From the NCBI GenBank assembly GCA_009928645.1, contig SACH01000016.1:1-51610 (forward strand): 51,610 nucleotides of DNA, read 5' to 3'. Under the pieces are notes generated by a model, which made no database searches, was not told the origin of the DNA, and worked only from the letters and a program-made list of their open reading frames with translations. The stretch's first letter is position 1, and each line of letters starts with the position of its first letter. Positions 35,806 to 44,805 of this stretch are shown in pieces. The position numbers and the translations under genes were made by a program. The DNA comes from Gammaproteobacteria bacterium. Lineage in GTDB: Bacteria; Pseudomonadota; Gammaproteobacteria; Chromatiales; Chromatiaceae.

Positions 35806-36729
35806 ATGGGGCGTCGGCGCAAGCATGGCCGCGATATCGATGGCATCCTGCTACTCGATAAACCGCGGCACCTGACCTCAAACGAGGCCCTGCAGCGGGT
35901 CAAACGCCTCTATCAGGCCAACAAGGCGGGGCATACCGGCAGTCTGGATCCCCTGGCGACCGGTCTCCTGCCGGTCTGTCTGGGGGGCGCGACTAAGTTT
36001 TCCACCTATCTCCTCGATGCCGATAAGCGCTATCGGGTGCGTATTCGTCTGGGAATCACCACCACTACGGCGGATGCCGAGGGCGAGGTCCTGGTGACGC
36101 GCCCGGTGGAGGGGATCGACGAGGCCCGATTGCGCGCGGTCATGGGCCACTTCCTGGGCCCCATCGAACAGCTACCGCCGATGTATTCGGCGGTCAAGCA
36201 CCAGGGGGAGCGACTCTACAAGCTGGCGCGCCAGGGTATCGAGGTGGAGCGCCAGCCGCGGACGGTGACCATCCACCGCCTGGAGCTGATCGACCTGGCC
36301 TTGCCGGAGCTGGAACTGGATGTCCACTGTTCCAAGGGCACCTATGTGCGGACCCTGGCCGAGGACCTCGGCGCCGAACTGGGTTGCGGGGGACATGTTA
36401 TCGGTCTGCGCCGCACCGGGGTAGGGCCTTATGTCGAACCCGAGCGACGCTTTGTGACCCTGGATGAGGTCGAGGAGCTCATCGCCGCCCACGAGGACCC
36501 CTTACCGGTCTTGGATAGCCTCCTGCTGCCGCTGGAGAGCGCCCTGGAACATTGGCCCGCGGTGCGCCTGACCGCCGATGCCGCCTTCTATCTGCGCCAG
36601 GGCCAGGCGGTGCTGGTGCCCCAGGCCCCCACCGCAGGGCTGGTGCGGCTCTATGATCCGTCACGCCACTTCCTAGGCGTCGGCTGCATCCTCGATGACG
36701 GCAAGGTACAGCCCAAGCGCCTGTTATAG
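35806..36729 (+). CDS. truB: tRNA pseudouridine(55) synthase
   Basis: 307 residues. TruB makes pseudouridine 55 in the T loop of tRNAs. The catalytic Asp48 lies in GHTGSLDPLATG, followed by KRYRVRIRLG, KHQGERLYKLAR and the conserved SKGTYVRTLAEDLG, with a C-terminal PUA-like region (GVGCILDDGKVQPKRLL). All are typical and full length. Its stop is 24 bases ahead of a terminator-like hairpin that precedes rpsO. Confidence 0.96.
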   Translation: MGRRRKHGRDIDGILLLDKPRHLTSNEALQRVKRLYQANKAGHTGSLDPLATGLLPVCLGGATKFSTYLLDADKRYRVRIRLGITTTTADAEGEVLVTRPVEGIDEARLRAVMGHFLGPIEQLPPMYSAVKHQGERLYKLARQGIEVERQPRTVTIHRLELIDLALPELELDVHCSKGTYVRTLAEDLGAELGCGGHVIGLRRTGVGPYVEPERRFVTLDEVEELIAAHEDPLPVLDSLLLPLESALEHWPAVRLTADAAFYLRQGQAVLVPQAPTAGLVRLYDPSRHFLGVGCILDDGKVQPKRLL

Positions 36730-36737
36730 TGGCGCGG

Positions 36738-36743
36738 TATACT
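36738..36743 (+). promoter_or_regulatory. Candidate -10 element of an rpsO promoter
   Basis: TATACT matches five of six -10 positions and lies directly after truB. No good -35 is seen at the proper distance. In E. coli a promoter for rpsO also lies between truB and rpsO. The start would fall just ahead of the hairpin at 36754. Confidence 0.4.
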
Positions 36744-36753
36744 TTCAGCGGCT

Positions 36754-36778
36754 GGCGGGCTGGTGCCCGCCGCTTTTT
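36754..36778 (+). terminator. Terminator/attenuator between truB and rpsO
   Basis: GGCGGGC-TGGT-GCCCGCC (36754-36771) followed two bases later by five T residues. It would partly separate truB from rpsO, or attenuate a transcript starting at about 36750. Confidence 0.75.
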
Positions 36779-36870
36779 AACGGCCTGGCCCCCTGAACTC
36801 ATTGTCGGAGGGTCGGCGGCAACGACCGCCCCGGGCCTTTTCGTCATTCCTTTTACAGGAGGCAGACAAC

Positions 36871-37140
36871 ATGGCAATGAGCGTAGCCGACAAGGCCAAG
36901 GTCATTCAGGATTACCAGCGGGCCCCCGGTGACACGGGTTCCCCCGAGGTCCAGGTGGCCCTGCTGACCGCCCGCATCCTCGACCTCAGCGGTCACTTCG
37001 CCCAGCACAAAGGCGATCACCACTCCCGCCGCGGACTGGTGCGGATGGTGAATTCCCGCCGCAAACTGCTGGACTACCTCAAGGGTAAGGACCTGGACCG
37101 CTATCGCGTGCTGATCGGCCGCCTGGGTCTGCGCCGCTGA
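36871..37140 (+). CDS. rpsO: 30S ribosomal protein S15
   Basis: 89 residues from the ATG at 36871, with AGGAGG 8 bases upstream. Motifs: [34 protein letters not shown] and the C-terminal LLDYLK, all conserved in S15, which binds the central domain of 16S rRNA. In E. coli S15 represses its own translation by binding a pseudoknot over the start. The leader here (36779-36870) may do the same, but I could not confirm a pseudoknot. Confidence 0.97.
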   Translation: MAMSVADKAKVIQDYQRAPGDTGSPEVQVALLTARILDLSGHFAQHKGDHHSRRGLVRMVNSRRKLLDYLKGKDLDRYRVLIGRLGLRR

Positions 37141-37205
37141 TCCGTTTGTCAGGGCTCCGTTCCGACGCCGGGTCCGCCGGCGCCGGACCTACCGTCTCTA
37201 ACTCG

Positions 37206-37223
37206 CCCCGCGCTGGCGCGGGG
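37206..37223 (+). promoter_or_regulatory. GC palindrome in the pnp leader
   Basis: CCCCGCGC-TG-GCGCGGGG is a perfect 8-bp inverted repeat with no T-run, 158 bases upstream of pnp. In E. coli the pnp leader holds a long hairpin cut by RNase III, through which PNPase controls its own mRNA. This is a candidate for a similar element. The two-base gap means the real loop would be larger. Confidence 0.45.
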
Positions 37224-37381
37224 TGCTGTCCATCTTCTTGCTCGGCGCGCCACCGGGGGCCAGCCCTCCGGGTGCCGCCCGGCGGCAACCCGTTTGGCGT
37301 TGGCCAGCTTTGCGCCGGCGCCGTCAGGCCGCTCCATCCGGGCCTTGCGTCCCGGCCTGCACCAGCCCCGAGGAACCCCCA

Positions 37382-39469
37382 GTGACTCCCATCAAAAAGA
37401 CCTTCCAATTCGGCGCCCAGACCGTGACCCTGGAGACGGGCGAGATCGCCCGCCAGGCCGATGGCGCCGTGCTGATCAATGTCGATGACACCGTGATCCT
37501 GGTCACCGTGGTCATCGACAAACGCGCAACCGAGATCAAGGACTTCCTGCCCCTGACGGTGGATTACCAGGAGAAGACCTACGCCGCGGGCCGAATCCCC
37601 GGGGGTTTTTTCCGCCGCGAGGGGCGGCCGAGCGAGAATGAGATCCTGACCTCGCGCCTCATCGACCGGCCCATCCGCCCCCTGTTTGCCGATGGCTTTG
37701 GCCGCGAGGTGCAGATCATCGCCACGGTCAAGTCCCTCAATCCCGCCGTCAACCCGGAGGTGCCGGCGATGATCGGCGCCTCGGCGGCCCTGGCCATCTC
37801 CGGCGCGCCCTTCAATGGCCCCATCGCCGCTGCGCGGGTGGGCTATAAGAATGGCGAATATCTCCTCAACCCCGCCGTCGTCGGCCTGGGGCCCGACAGT
37901 GATCTGGACCTGATCGTCGCCGGTACCGAGCACGCGGTGCTGATGGTCGAGTCCGAGGCGCGGGGCCTATCCGAGGAGGTCATGCTGGGCGCCGTGCTCT
38001 TCGGCCATGAACAGATGCAGGTGGTCATTCAGGCCATTCGCGAACTGGCCGCCGAGGTCAACAAGAAGCCCCTGGTCTGGACCCCCGCCGAGACCAACCC
38101 GGCCCTGGCCGCCGCCGTCGAGGCCATTGCCGCCGAGCGCCTGGGCGCGGCCTACCTTATCAAGGAAAAGATGGCCCGCTACGAGGCCCTGGACGCCATT
38201 CGCACCGAGCTCTACGCCGAGCTGAGCGGCGAAGGCACCACCTGGACCCAACCCCAGGTTTATGGCGCCATCGAAAAGCTGGAGAGCCAGATCGTCCGTG
38301 GCCGTATCCTGGCCGGCGAGCCGCGCATCGACGGCCGCGATACCCGCACCGTCCGCCCCATCACCATCCGCACCGGCGTCCTGCCGCGCACCCACGGCTC
38401 GGCCCTCTTCACCCGCGGCGAGACCCAGGCGCTGGTGGTCACCACCCTGGGCACTGAGCGCGATTCGCAGATCATCGACGCCTTGGAAGGGGAACGCCGC
38501 GAACCCTTCATGCTCCACTACAACTTCCCGCCCTTCTGCGTCGGCGAGATTGGCCGCATTGGCAGCCCCAAGCGTCGCGAGATCGGCCATGGTCGCCTGG
38601 CCAAGCGCGGCATCCTCGCTTGCATGCCCAGCATCGATGAGTTTCCCTACTCGGTGCGCGTCGTCTCCGAGATCACCGAGTCCAACGGCTCCAGTTCCAT
38701 GGCCAGTGTGTGCGGCACCAGCCTATCGCTGATGGATGCCGGCGTGCCCATCAAGGGTGCTGTGGCCGGCGTGGCCATGGGTCTCATCAAGGAGGATGAC
38801 CGCTTCGCCGTCCTCACCGACATCATGGGCGATGAGGATCACCTGGGCGACATGGACTTCAAGGTCGCGGGCACCGCCAGCGGCATCAATGCCCTGCAGA
38901 TGGATATCAAGATCGAGGGCATCACCCGGGAGATCATGGCCCAGGCCCTGGCCCAGGCCAAGGAGGGACGGCTGCACATCCTCGGCGAGATGAACAAGGT
39001 CATCGGCGCCCACCGTGCCGAGATGTCCGAGCACGCCCCGCGCATCATTGAGTTCAAGATCCACCCGGAGAAGATCCGTGACGTCATCGGCAAGGGCGGT
39101 TCCGTCATCCGCGCCATCACCGAGGAGACCGGGGCCACCATCGACATCAACGACAACGGCCTGGTGAAGATCTTCTCGGTGGTCAAGAGCGCTGGCGAGG
39201 AGGCCAAGCGGCGCATTGCCCTCATCACCGCCGATGTCGAGGTGGGCGCGATCTACGAGGGTCGGGTGGCGCGGCTCATGGACTTCGGCGCCTTCGTCAC
39301 CATCCTCCCCGGCCGCGATGGCCTGGTGCATATCTCCCAGATCAGCGACGAGCGCGTCCAGAACGTCAGCGACAAGCTGGCCGAGGGGGATGTGGTCCGC
39401 GTCAAGGTCCTGGAGGTGGACAAGCAGGGACGTATCCGCCTGAGCATGAAGGCGTTGGACCAGGGCTGA
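37382..39469 (+). CDS. pnp: Polyribonucleotide nucleotidyltransferase (PNPase)
   Basis: 695 residues from GTG 37382, with GAGGAA 7 bases upstream; the open frame ahead of it is non-conserved. PNPase degrades RNA 3' to 5' with phosphate and is part of the RNA degradosome. Two RNase-PH domains (first with [19 protein letters not shown], second with TRGETQALV and [16 protein letters not shown]) flank a helical region. A KH domain ([20 protein letters not shown]) and an S1 domain ([20 protein letters not shown]) end the protein. All segments are full length. It follows rpsO by 241 bases and is the last gene of the cluster. Confidence 0.97.
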   Translation: MTPIKKTFQFGAQTVTLETGEIARQADGAVLINVDDTVILVTVVIDKRATEIKDFLPLTVDYQEKTYAAGRIPGGFFRREGRPSENEILTSRLIDRPIRPLFADGFGREVQIIATVKSLNPAVNPEVPAMIGASAALAISGAPFNGPIAAARVGYKNGEYLLNPAVVGLGPDSDLDLIVAGTEHAVLMVESEARGLSEEVMLGAVLFGHEQMQVVIQAIRELAAEVNKKPLVWTPAETNPALAAAVEAIAAERLGAAYLIKEKMARYEALDAIRTELYAELSGEGTTWTQPQVYGAIEKLESQIVRGRILAGEPRIDGRDTRTVRPITIRTGVLPRTHGSALFTRGETQALVVTTLGTERDSQIIDALEGERREPFMLHYNFPPFCVGEIGRIGSPKRREIGHGRLAKRGILACMPSIDEFPYSVRVVSEITESNGSSSMASVCGTSLSLMDAGVPIKGAVAGVAMGLIKEDDRFAVLTDIMGDEDHLGDMDFKVAGTASGINALQMDIKIEGITREIMAQALAQAKEGRLHILGEMNKVIGAHRAEMSEHAPRIIEFKIHPEKIRDVIGKGGSVIRAITEETGATIDINDNGLVKIFSVVKSAGEEAKRRIALITADVEVGAIYEGRVARLMDFGAFVTILPGRDGLVHISQISDERVQNVSDKLAEGDVVRVKVLEVDKQGRIRLSMKALDQG

Positions 39470-39500
39470 TCGCCCTGGCCTGACGGCTTAACCACGGAAA

Positions 39501-39523
39501 GGGGCCATCAGGCCCCTTTTTTT
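39501..39523 (+). terminator. Intrinsic terminator after pnp
   Basis: GGGGCC-ATCA-GGCCCC followed by seven T residues, 31 bases after the pnp stop. The AAA ahead of the stem extends the pairing with the T-run and could let it work on the opposite strand too, ending the convergent gene at 39587. Confidence 0.95.
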
Positions 39524-39586
39524 GTGCGATGCTGGTTTGCCGGGAGGGCGTGAGGCTTTAGGTATTACCTAGCGCTGACCAGGGGG

Positions 39587-40015
39587 TCAGAACTTGGTGA
39601 CGACGACGTTGACGCCGTCCTCGGTGCCGAGATCGAAGGTGTCGCCATTCAGCCGCACGACCGTGCCGATCATCTCGGCGACGTAGGCCGGATCGGCGGC
39701 GGCATTGATCACCAGACCGTTGCCCTGACCATCAGCGACCACCAGGGTTCCGGCATCGGGACGGCTGATGGAAATGCCCTCGGCAGGGGAAAGGATGCTG
39801 AGATCGGCGTTGAGGAATTGCATCCGTAGCGCGGCGGGATCGCGATTGGCCTCCACGAGGGCATCGGCGGCATCGACGGCGCCGCTCTTCACCTTATCCA
39901 CCACCACCGCTGCCGTGGCCTTGGCCTTGGCGGCGAGTTCCTGGGCCTTCTCACTGGTGGCGGCCTCCTTGACGGCGGCCACGGCCTTGTCGAGGTGTTC
40001 TTTCCAATTCATCAT
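39587..40015 (-). CDS. Hypothetical protein with amphipathic N-terminal helix
   Basis: 142 residues from the ATG at 40015, with GAGGA 7 bases upstream. Residues 1-55 form a long Ala/Lys/Glu amphipathic helix with 11-residue-like periodicity (EHLDKAVAAVKEAATSEKAQE), as in apolipoprotein or LEA-type coiled segments. The rest is beta-rich (GISISRPDAGTLVVADGQ). I do not recognise the family. No signal peptide. 40016-40286 upstream has no gene. Confidence 0.72.
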   Translation of the reverse strand: MMNWKEHLDKAVAAVKEAATSEKAQELAAKAKATAAVVVDKVKSGAVDAADALVEANRDPAALRMQFLNADLSILSPAEGISISRPDAGTLVVADGQGNGLVINAAADPAYVAEMIGTVVRLNGDTFDLGTEDGVNVVVTKF

Positions 40016-40286
40016 CAATTGATCCTCACAATCAGCAGTTGGGACAAGTGGGTATTTCAGCCTCCGCCCGGGAGGCCATGGCCCTAAGGTAGTGTCGACA
40101 ACCCGTTTTGCCTAGTGCTCAGCGTGGGGTTTTCACCTCTCCAGACTTGCCGGGTGACTTACCTGTCGCGGTGAGCATCGCACCTGGCAAAGGCAGGCGG
40201 ACGTTCCTTAAGCCGATCCCCATGTTGACGCCTTGCCCGGCCGGGCTATTGCTTCGCAGTCGCCCAGGGACGCCCTGGCATGGCTA

Positions 40287-40946
40287 TCAACCCGGCGGTT
40301 GCTGCAGAGACTCGTAGCGGGCTTTGAATGCGGACTGGCGCAGGCGCTCAGCGTCGGCCTCTTTGGCGACCAGGGGGGCATCCCGCCATTGGCCACTGCT
40401 GTGATCGTAGACCGAGAAGCGATAACCCTTGCCGACCTTGAAGACCGGGGTGACGTCATTGCCGGCCTGTTCCAGGGCCTGGAATTTGTCCAGACCGAGG
40501 GGTGCCGGGGTGGGAAGGAAGGGGGCTTCAGCCGGGGATGGCGCGTACTCGTTACCCCGGGATGAGGGTGGGCTGGCGGTCGGGTCGCTGACGGCTGGGC
40601 CCGGGGATGTCGCACCGGGAGCTTCGGCGAGGGTGAAGAGGGTGTTCTGCATCTCACCCTGGGTGTCGAGGGTCACGGCCTCGATCCCAGGCAGGCGGCT
40701 CAGGAGGTAGCCAGCCATGAGCATGCCCAGCCGGTCGTTTTCCTTCTCCAGGGCGGTCAACAGCTTGTCGGCGACGATCTGGCAGCGCTCGATCTGGTTG
40801 GGCCGGGCGACCCACTCGCGGCTCATCTGCCAGCCCTGGTCCATGTCCGCGTCCAGCTTGGCGAAAAAGGCCTGGCCCTGCTGCAGGAGTTGTTCCGGGA
40901 CCTCGAGGCTGAGTTCCTGATCATCGATGATGGCCTTGAGCAGCAT
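40287..40946 (-). CDS. Hypothetical protein
   Basis: 219 residues from the ATG at 40946, preceded by AGAGG 7 bases upstream; the open frame continues to 41048 but without conserved character. The N-terminal half is acidic and helical (DDQELSLEVPEQLLQQGQAFFAKLDADMDQGW). A Pro/Ser/Thr-rich stretch (about 130-165) links to a C-terminal part with YRFSVYDHSSGQWRDAPL and an ERLRQSAFKARYESLQ helix. I do not recognise a family. Cytoplasmic, apparently monocistronic. Confidence 0.68.
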   Translation of the reverse strand: MLLKAIIDDQELSLEVPEQLLQQGQAFFAKLDADMDQGWQMSREWVARPNQIERCQIVADKLLTALEKENDRLGMLMAGYLLSRLPGIEAVTLDTQGEMQNTLFTLAEAPGATSPGPAVSDPTASPPSSRGNEYAPSPAEAPFLPTPAPLGLDKFQALEQAGNDVTPVFKVGKGYRFSVYDHSSGQWRDAPLVAKEADAERLRQSAFKARYESLQQPPG

Positions 40947-41145
40947 GGCGTTACCTCTTTCGCGCGTGGACGGGATGGGGCATTCTAGCAAAATCCCGGC
41001 AGTGGCCCGCCCAGGGCAGTGGTCGGGCGCGAAATCCGGACGTGCCATCGCCCGGGGCCATCATTGCCACCCGCCAAGATCGACAAGCGCATCGCGCCAA
41101 GCGCCAGACAAGGCTTTATCCAACCATCCACGGGGGATCGCGACC

Positions 41146-41820
41146 ATGCTCCTCACTCTTCCCGGCCTGCTCAATTCCGCCCAAGTGGACAAGATCCACG
41201 AGATCCTGGAGGGGGCCGCTTTCGTCGATGGTCGCCTGACCGCCGGCTTCGCCGCTGCCCGGGTCAAGCACAACCTGGAACTGGCGGTGGATGAACAGCG
41301 CATGCGGCGCCTGATCCGCGTCATCATGGCCAGCCTGGGCCATAACGCCACTTTCCGCTTCGGCGCCCTGCCGCACCGGGTCGCCGACCCCATCATCGCC
41401 CGCTACGAGCCGGGCATGACCTACGGCGACCATGTGGACGACCCCATCATGGGCACCACCGGGCCGCGCTTCCGTAGCGATGTCTCCATGACCATCTTCC
41501 TCAATCCGCCGGACAGTTACGATGGCGGTGAGTTGGTGGTGCGCACCCCCTTCGGGGACCAGAAGGTCAAGCTCCCGGCTGGGGATGCGGTGGTCTATCC
41601 CTCCGCTAGTCTGCACCAGGTGGCCCCGGTCACCCGTGGCGAGCGCCTGGTGGCCCTGACCTGGATCCAGAGCTATGTCCGTGACGCCGCACGCCGCGAA
41701 CTGCTCTATGAGCTCAATCTGGCCCGGGAGGCCCTGCTCAAGGAGGCCCCGGGGACCGCGACCACTGGCTATGTGGACCGGTCCTACGCCAACCTGATGC
41801 GGATGTGGGCGGAGCTCTAG
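41146..41820 (+). CDS. PKHD-type Fe(II)/2-oxoglutarate dioxygenase (PiuC/YbiX family)
   Basis: 224 residues. The iron triad is His96-x-Asp98 in YGDHVDDP and His157 in SASLHQVAPV; Arg167 in TRGERL binds 2-oxoglutarate. N-terminal MLLTLPGLLNSAQVDKIHEIL and C-terminal YANLMRMWAEL are typical of PiuC/YbiX proteins, which often lie beside TonB siderophore receptors and are linked to iron uptake, though their substrate is unknown. No receptor gene is adjacent here. The lipoprotein frame starts right after its stop. Confidence 0.9.
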   Translation: MLLTLPGLLNSAQVDKIHEILEGAAFVDGRLTAGFAAARVKHNLELAVDEQRMRRLIRVIMASLGHNATFRFGALPHRVADPIIARYEPGMTYGDHVDDPIMGTTGPRFRSDVSMTIFLNPPDSYDGGELVVRTPFGDQKVKLPAGDAVVYPSASLHQVAPVTRGERLVALTWIQSYVRDAARRELLYELNLAREALLKEAPGTATTGYVDRSYANLMRMWAEL

Positions 41821-41829
41821 TTGGCGATC

Positions 41830-41990
41830 TGGAACCAGATCCGGACCTTGATCTGGCCCCGTACCTTGACCCGGACCTTGATCTGGTCCCGTACCTCTAT
41901 CCGGACCCTGACCGGGCTCATGACCTGGCACCCAACCTGGACCCGGACCTGGCACCCGACCCAGACCCGGACCCGGACTGGTATCCGGAC
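41830..41990 (+). repeat. Degenerate C/G-rich repeat array with about 6- to 12-base units
   Basis: Units such as GACCCGGACCTG, CTTGATCTGG and GGACCTGGCACCC recur imperfectly over about 160 bases. In one frame they read as Asp-Pro-Asp-Leu repeats, in the lipoprotein frame as Arg-Thr/Trp-rich sequence. No transposon ends are seen. Confidence 0.75.
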
Positions 41991-42627
41991 CGGCCAGGCC
42001 CTGCTCCCGGCGCTGGTCATCGCCATTGGCCTTGGCCTCGGCGGCTGCTGTAGCCGTCAGCCGGCCACGGAATTCAACCGCTTCGCCGGAACCGCCAACG
42101 AACCCGTGGGCCTGTGTGGCATCTTCGCCGGCTTCGGGACGATCGAGGAACCGGAACGCTGGGGTGCCGTCTATTCGCCGGTGACGGCGGAGGAGTATGG
42201 CGCCCTCCTGTGCCGTGGCGTGGAGCCCGCCGCCTACGCCACCTGTGTCAATCGTGTCTGGGCCCGGTACCGCCAGGCCAAGGGGGAGGACGATCCGCCG
42301 CCGGGCACCGCCACCGCCGGCCCCTTCGCCGTGGTGATGGCGGGTAACACCCTCCAGGGCCGTTACTGGTCCCAGCCCTTCGCCGCCGGTTTCCGGGTCA
42401 GCTCGACCAACCTGTCCTGCCGGGGGGGCTACGATGCCTTCGCCGGCGATGCCCAGGCGATCTACCAGGTCAGGTGCAGCGACGGCGCCCGTGGCTGGGC
42501 CCAGGTGGTGCGGGATCGCGACGGGCGGGATGGCATCGGCGGGCTCTATCTGGACGATGGCCGGGTGGGCCAGATCGTCTTCGGTCCCGACGTGCTCAGT
42601 GACGCTGCTCCACCCCTTCGACGCTAG
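41920..42627 (+). CDS. Putative lipoprotein
   Basis: About 235 residues from the ATG at 41920; a TTG at 41821 would add 33. The repeat array just described encodes its N-terminal Arg/Thr-rich part. Then come a hydrophobic segment (QALLPALVIAIGLGLGG) and a lipobox-like LGGC with Cys43 followed by Cys44, so lipid attachment is likely. The mature region has several cysteines, a YDAFAGDAQAIYQVRCSDGARGWA segment and a beta-rich pattern; I do not recognise the family. Its last 32 bases overlap the end of the convergent LON-domain gene. The true start is uncertain because of the repeats. Confidence 0.62.
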   Translation: MTWHPTWTRTWHPTQTRTRTGIRTGQALLPALVIAIGLGLGGCCSRQPATEFNRFAGTANEPVGLCGIFAGFGTIEEPERWGAVYSPVTAEEYGALLCRGVEPAAYATCVNRVWARYRQAKGEDDPPPGTATAGPFAVVMAGNTLQGRYWSQPFAAGFRVSSTNLSCRGGYDAFAGDAQAIYQVRCSDGARGWAQVVRDRDGRDGIGGLYLDDGRVGQIVFGPDVLSDAAPPLRR

Positions 42628-43255
42628 AGGCCGAGGCCATGTCCATCAGGCCGCGCATCAGTTCGGCGCGGTCCCGCAGGGTGTTGGTCTCGATCAGGGC
42701 CTGCTTGTCCTCGGGGGCCAGGGGCAGGTGGGCGGTGAGGAGGTTCACCAGGTCCAGGTCCGCCATGGTCTTGAGGTCGTCCCAGGGGATCTCGACCCCG
42801 CGGGGGCGGACATAATTACGCAGGGAGGCCAGAAAGCGATCGCGATTGACAATCCCCTCCTGTTCGCTCAGGAAGTCCTGGGCGAAGCGATCCCAACCGG
42901 CGCGGACCTGGCGATAGCCATGCCGCTCCTCCAGTTCCCCCAGGAGTTCGAAGCGGCAGACCCCGGTGAGGACGATGACGATGCGGCCGTCATTGGTCTC
43001 GCTGTAGGAGGTGATGCGGCCGGCACAGCCGACCTTGTGCAGGACGGGGACCTCCAGGTCCTCCTGGCCGGTCAGCGGTTGGATCATGCCGACCAGGTGG
43101 TCGCTGCCCAGCGCATCCTGGACCATGTTCAGGTAGCGCGGCTCGAAGATGTTGAGGGGCAGTTGAATGCCCGGCATGACGATGGCCCCCGCCAGGGGGA
43201 AGGCCGGGATTTCCCCCGGGAGATCGACGAAGCGGGGTAGGAAAGGGGAGGGCAT
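42596..43255 (-). CDS. Stand-alone LON substrate-binding domain protein
   Basis: 219 residues from the ATG at 43255. It is the N-terminal domain of Lon without ATPase or protease: IPAFPLAGAIVMPGIQLPLNIFEPRYLNMV, then HKVGCAGRITSY and LTGVCRFEL, which match the LON fold. Such proteins probably bind unfolded segments or partners; function is unknown. The start lies 2 bases after the stop of the upstream GH13 gene, so translation may be coupled. It is distinct from the full-length Lon at 310. Confidence 0.88.
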   Translation of the reverse strand: MPSPFLPRFVDLPGEIPAFPLAGAIVMPGIQLPLNIFEPRYLNMVQDALGSDHLVGMIQPLTGQEDLEVPVLHKVGCAGRITSYSETNDGRIVIVLTGVCRFELLGELEERHGYRQVRAGWDRFAQDFLSEQEGIVNRDRFLASLRNYVRPRGVEIPWDDLKTMADLDLVNLLTAHLPLAPEDKQALIETNTLRDRAELMRGLMDMASASSVEGVEQRH

Positions 43256-43257
43256 CG

Positions 43258-44547
43258 CTAGGGTTTCTCCGCAATGGGGCTGGGGCGGGTGACGAGCACG
43301 CGCGCCATGCCGGGGTCCAGTTCGAAATCGAAGGGGGTGGGCAGGTGGTCCATGGCCCACTCCGGGGAGACGTCGAGGAGGGGTGGCGGGGCCTGCACCA
43401 GGCGATAGAGATCGTCGCAATGGAAGTGCTGCCGCTGCCAGGGGTCCTTGTTCAATACCAGCAGCGCCTGGCCCTGGCCTTGGGTGGAAGCCTGCCATAG
43501 CAGCAGGATGGCCGGGTTGGGGGACTCCAGGCGCTGCAGCAGGCCATCCTCGCCAAAGACCGGGTAGCTGGCCTTGATGCGGTTGACGGTGGCGATGAAG
43601 GCGGTCAGGTCCACCGCCGGGGTCTCCCAGTCCTCGGGGCGGGTCTTGACCACGTGCAGGCGGCGCTGGAAGCCATACTCGTAGCCCATGGGCAGCATGA
43701 CCCCGGTGGAGAAGAGGGCGGTGAAGAGATAGCGCTGTTTGAGGGCGTTGACGTTGTGGCCGGATTCCGCGTAGAGGCGCTCGGTGTCGTGGCTCTCGGG
43801 GAAGCCGATAGAGGGGGCGATCTGCCGCGTCAGTTCATATTGCTCCAGCAGCCAGGGGCTGGAGAAGTCCCACCACTTAGCGCTGTTGAAAATGGCGTCG
43901 AAGCCGGCGGCGGCCGTTTGCCGGGTCTGATCCGGGGAACAGCCCAGGGTCTCGGCGACGAACAGGGTGCCAGGATGCCGCCGCTTGACGTCCTGGATCA
44001 GGCGCCGCCAGAAGTCGCTGGGGATCTGATAGGCGGCGTCGCAGCGGAAGCCGGTGAAACCCAGGCCGATCAGGTGCTCGACCACCTTGCCGGCATATTC
44101 CTGCAGGCCCTGGGCATCCGCGGCATGGCGATGGTCGAACTGGGCCAGGTCCTCCCAGACCACCCGGGTGCCGTCCTCCTCCACGCAGAAGGGGTGAGCG
44201 ATGCGGCCCCCCTCACGCCGAAACCAGTCCGGGTGCTGCTGGGTCAGGGGGGAATCCACCGCGCAGTGGTTGATGACCAGGTCGATCATCAGCCGCAACC
44301 CCAGTTTCTCCGCCACCTTGACCATCTCCCTGACCTGGGTCTCCGGCCGCTTGCGCGATCCCGGTGACAGCAGGGCAGGGTTGACGCCGAAATAGTCGCG
44401 GATGGAATAGAGGCTGCCCGATTGGCCCGGCGGCTGGATGGGGTTGACGAAGACCCAGTCGAAGCCCATGGCCGCGGCGCGCTCCAGATGGGGCGTCCAA
44501 TGGGGGAAGGTCCCCGCCAACAGGGGGAAGAGGTTGTAGATTTTCAT
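43258..44547 (-). CDS. GH13 alpha-amylase family enzyme
   Basis: 429 residues from the ATG at 44547 (MKIYNLFPLLAGTFPHW). The GH13 catalytic set is complete: DLVINH (89-94), nucleophile Asp170 in GFRCDAAY, general acid Glu199 in FVAETLG and Asp254 in ESHDTER. The barrel lacks a large N-terminal domain and signal peptide, so it acts inside the cell on glycogen or maltodextrin. The GFRCDAAY form is closest in feel to the GlgE-like/maltosyltransferase branch, but the specificity is not certain. No glg genes flank it; the LON-domain gene follows two bases after its stop. Confidence 0.85.
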   Translation of the reverse strand: MKIYNLFPLLAGTFPHWTPHLERAAAMGFDWVFVNPIQPPGQSGSLYSIRDYFGVNPALLSPGSRKRPETQVREMVKVAEKLGLRLMIDLVINHCAVDSPLTQQHPDWFRREGGRIAHPFCVEEDGTRVVWEDLAQFDHRHAADAQGLQEYAGKVVEHLIGLGFTGFRCDAAYQIPSDFWRRLIQDVKRRHPGTLFVAETLGCSPDQTRQTAAAGFDAIFNSAKWWDFSSPWLLEQYELTRQIAPSIGFPESHDTERLYAESGHNVNALKQRYLFTALFSTGVMLPMGYEYGFQRRLHVVKTRPEDWETPAVDLTAFIATVNRIKASYPVFGEDGLLQRLESPNPAILLLWQASTQGQGQALLVLNKDPWQRQHFHCDDLYRLVQAPPPLLDVSPEWAMDHLPTPFDFELDPGMARVLVTRPSPIAEKP

Positions 44548-44805
44548 TCCGGGTGGGGAGGATCGGGCAAAAGGTTCAGGACGTGCGCGCCAGGCGAAGC
44601 GGATTCGGTTGTACTTCAGGGGTCGTTTTGGTCGCGATACCCAGGCCGGACGCTGAAGTGCTGGCAGCATAGATGGGGATGGACCCGGCCGAGGTCCAAT
44701 GGGGAGGTTCAAATCGGCCGGAACCTGAATCGCCTATTGTGGGGGAGGACCGGAGAGGAGGAAAGGGGTCGGGCGGGAGCCTCCGGCTTGGGCTAATATC
44801 CCGCC

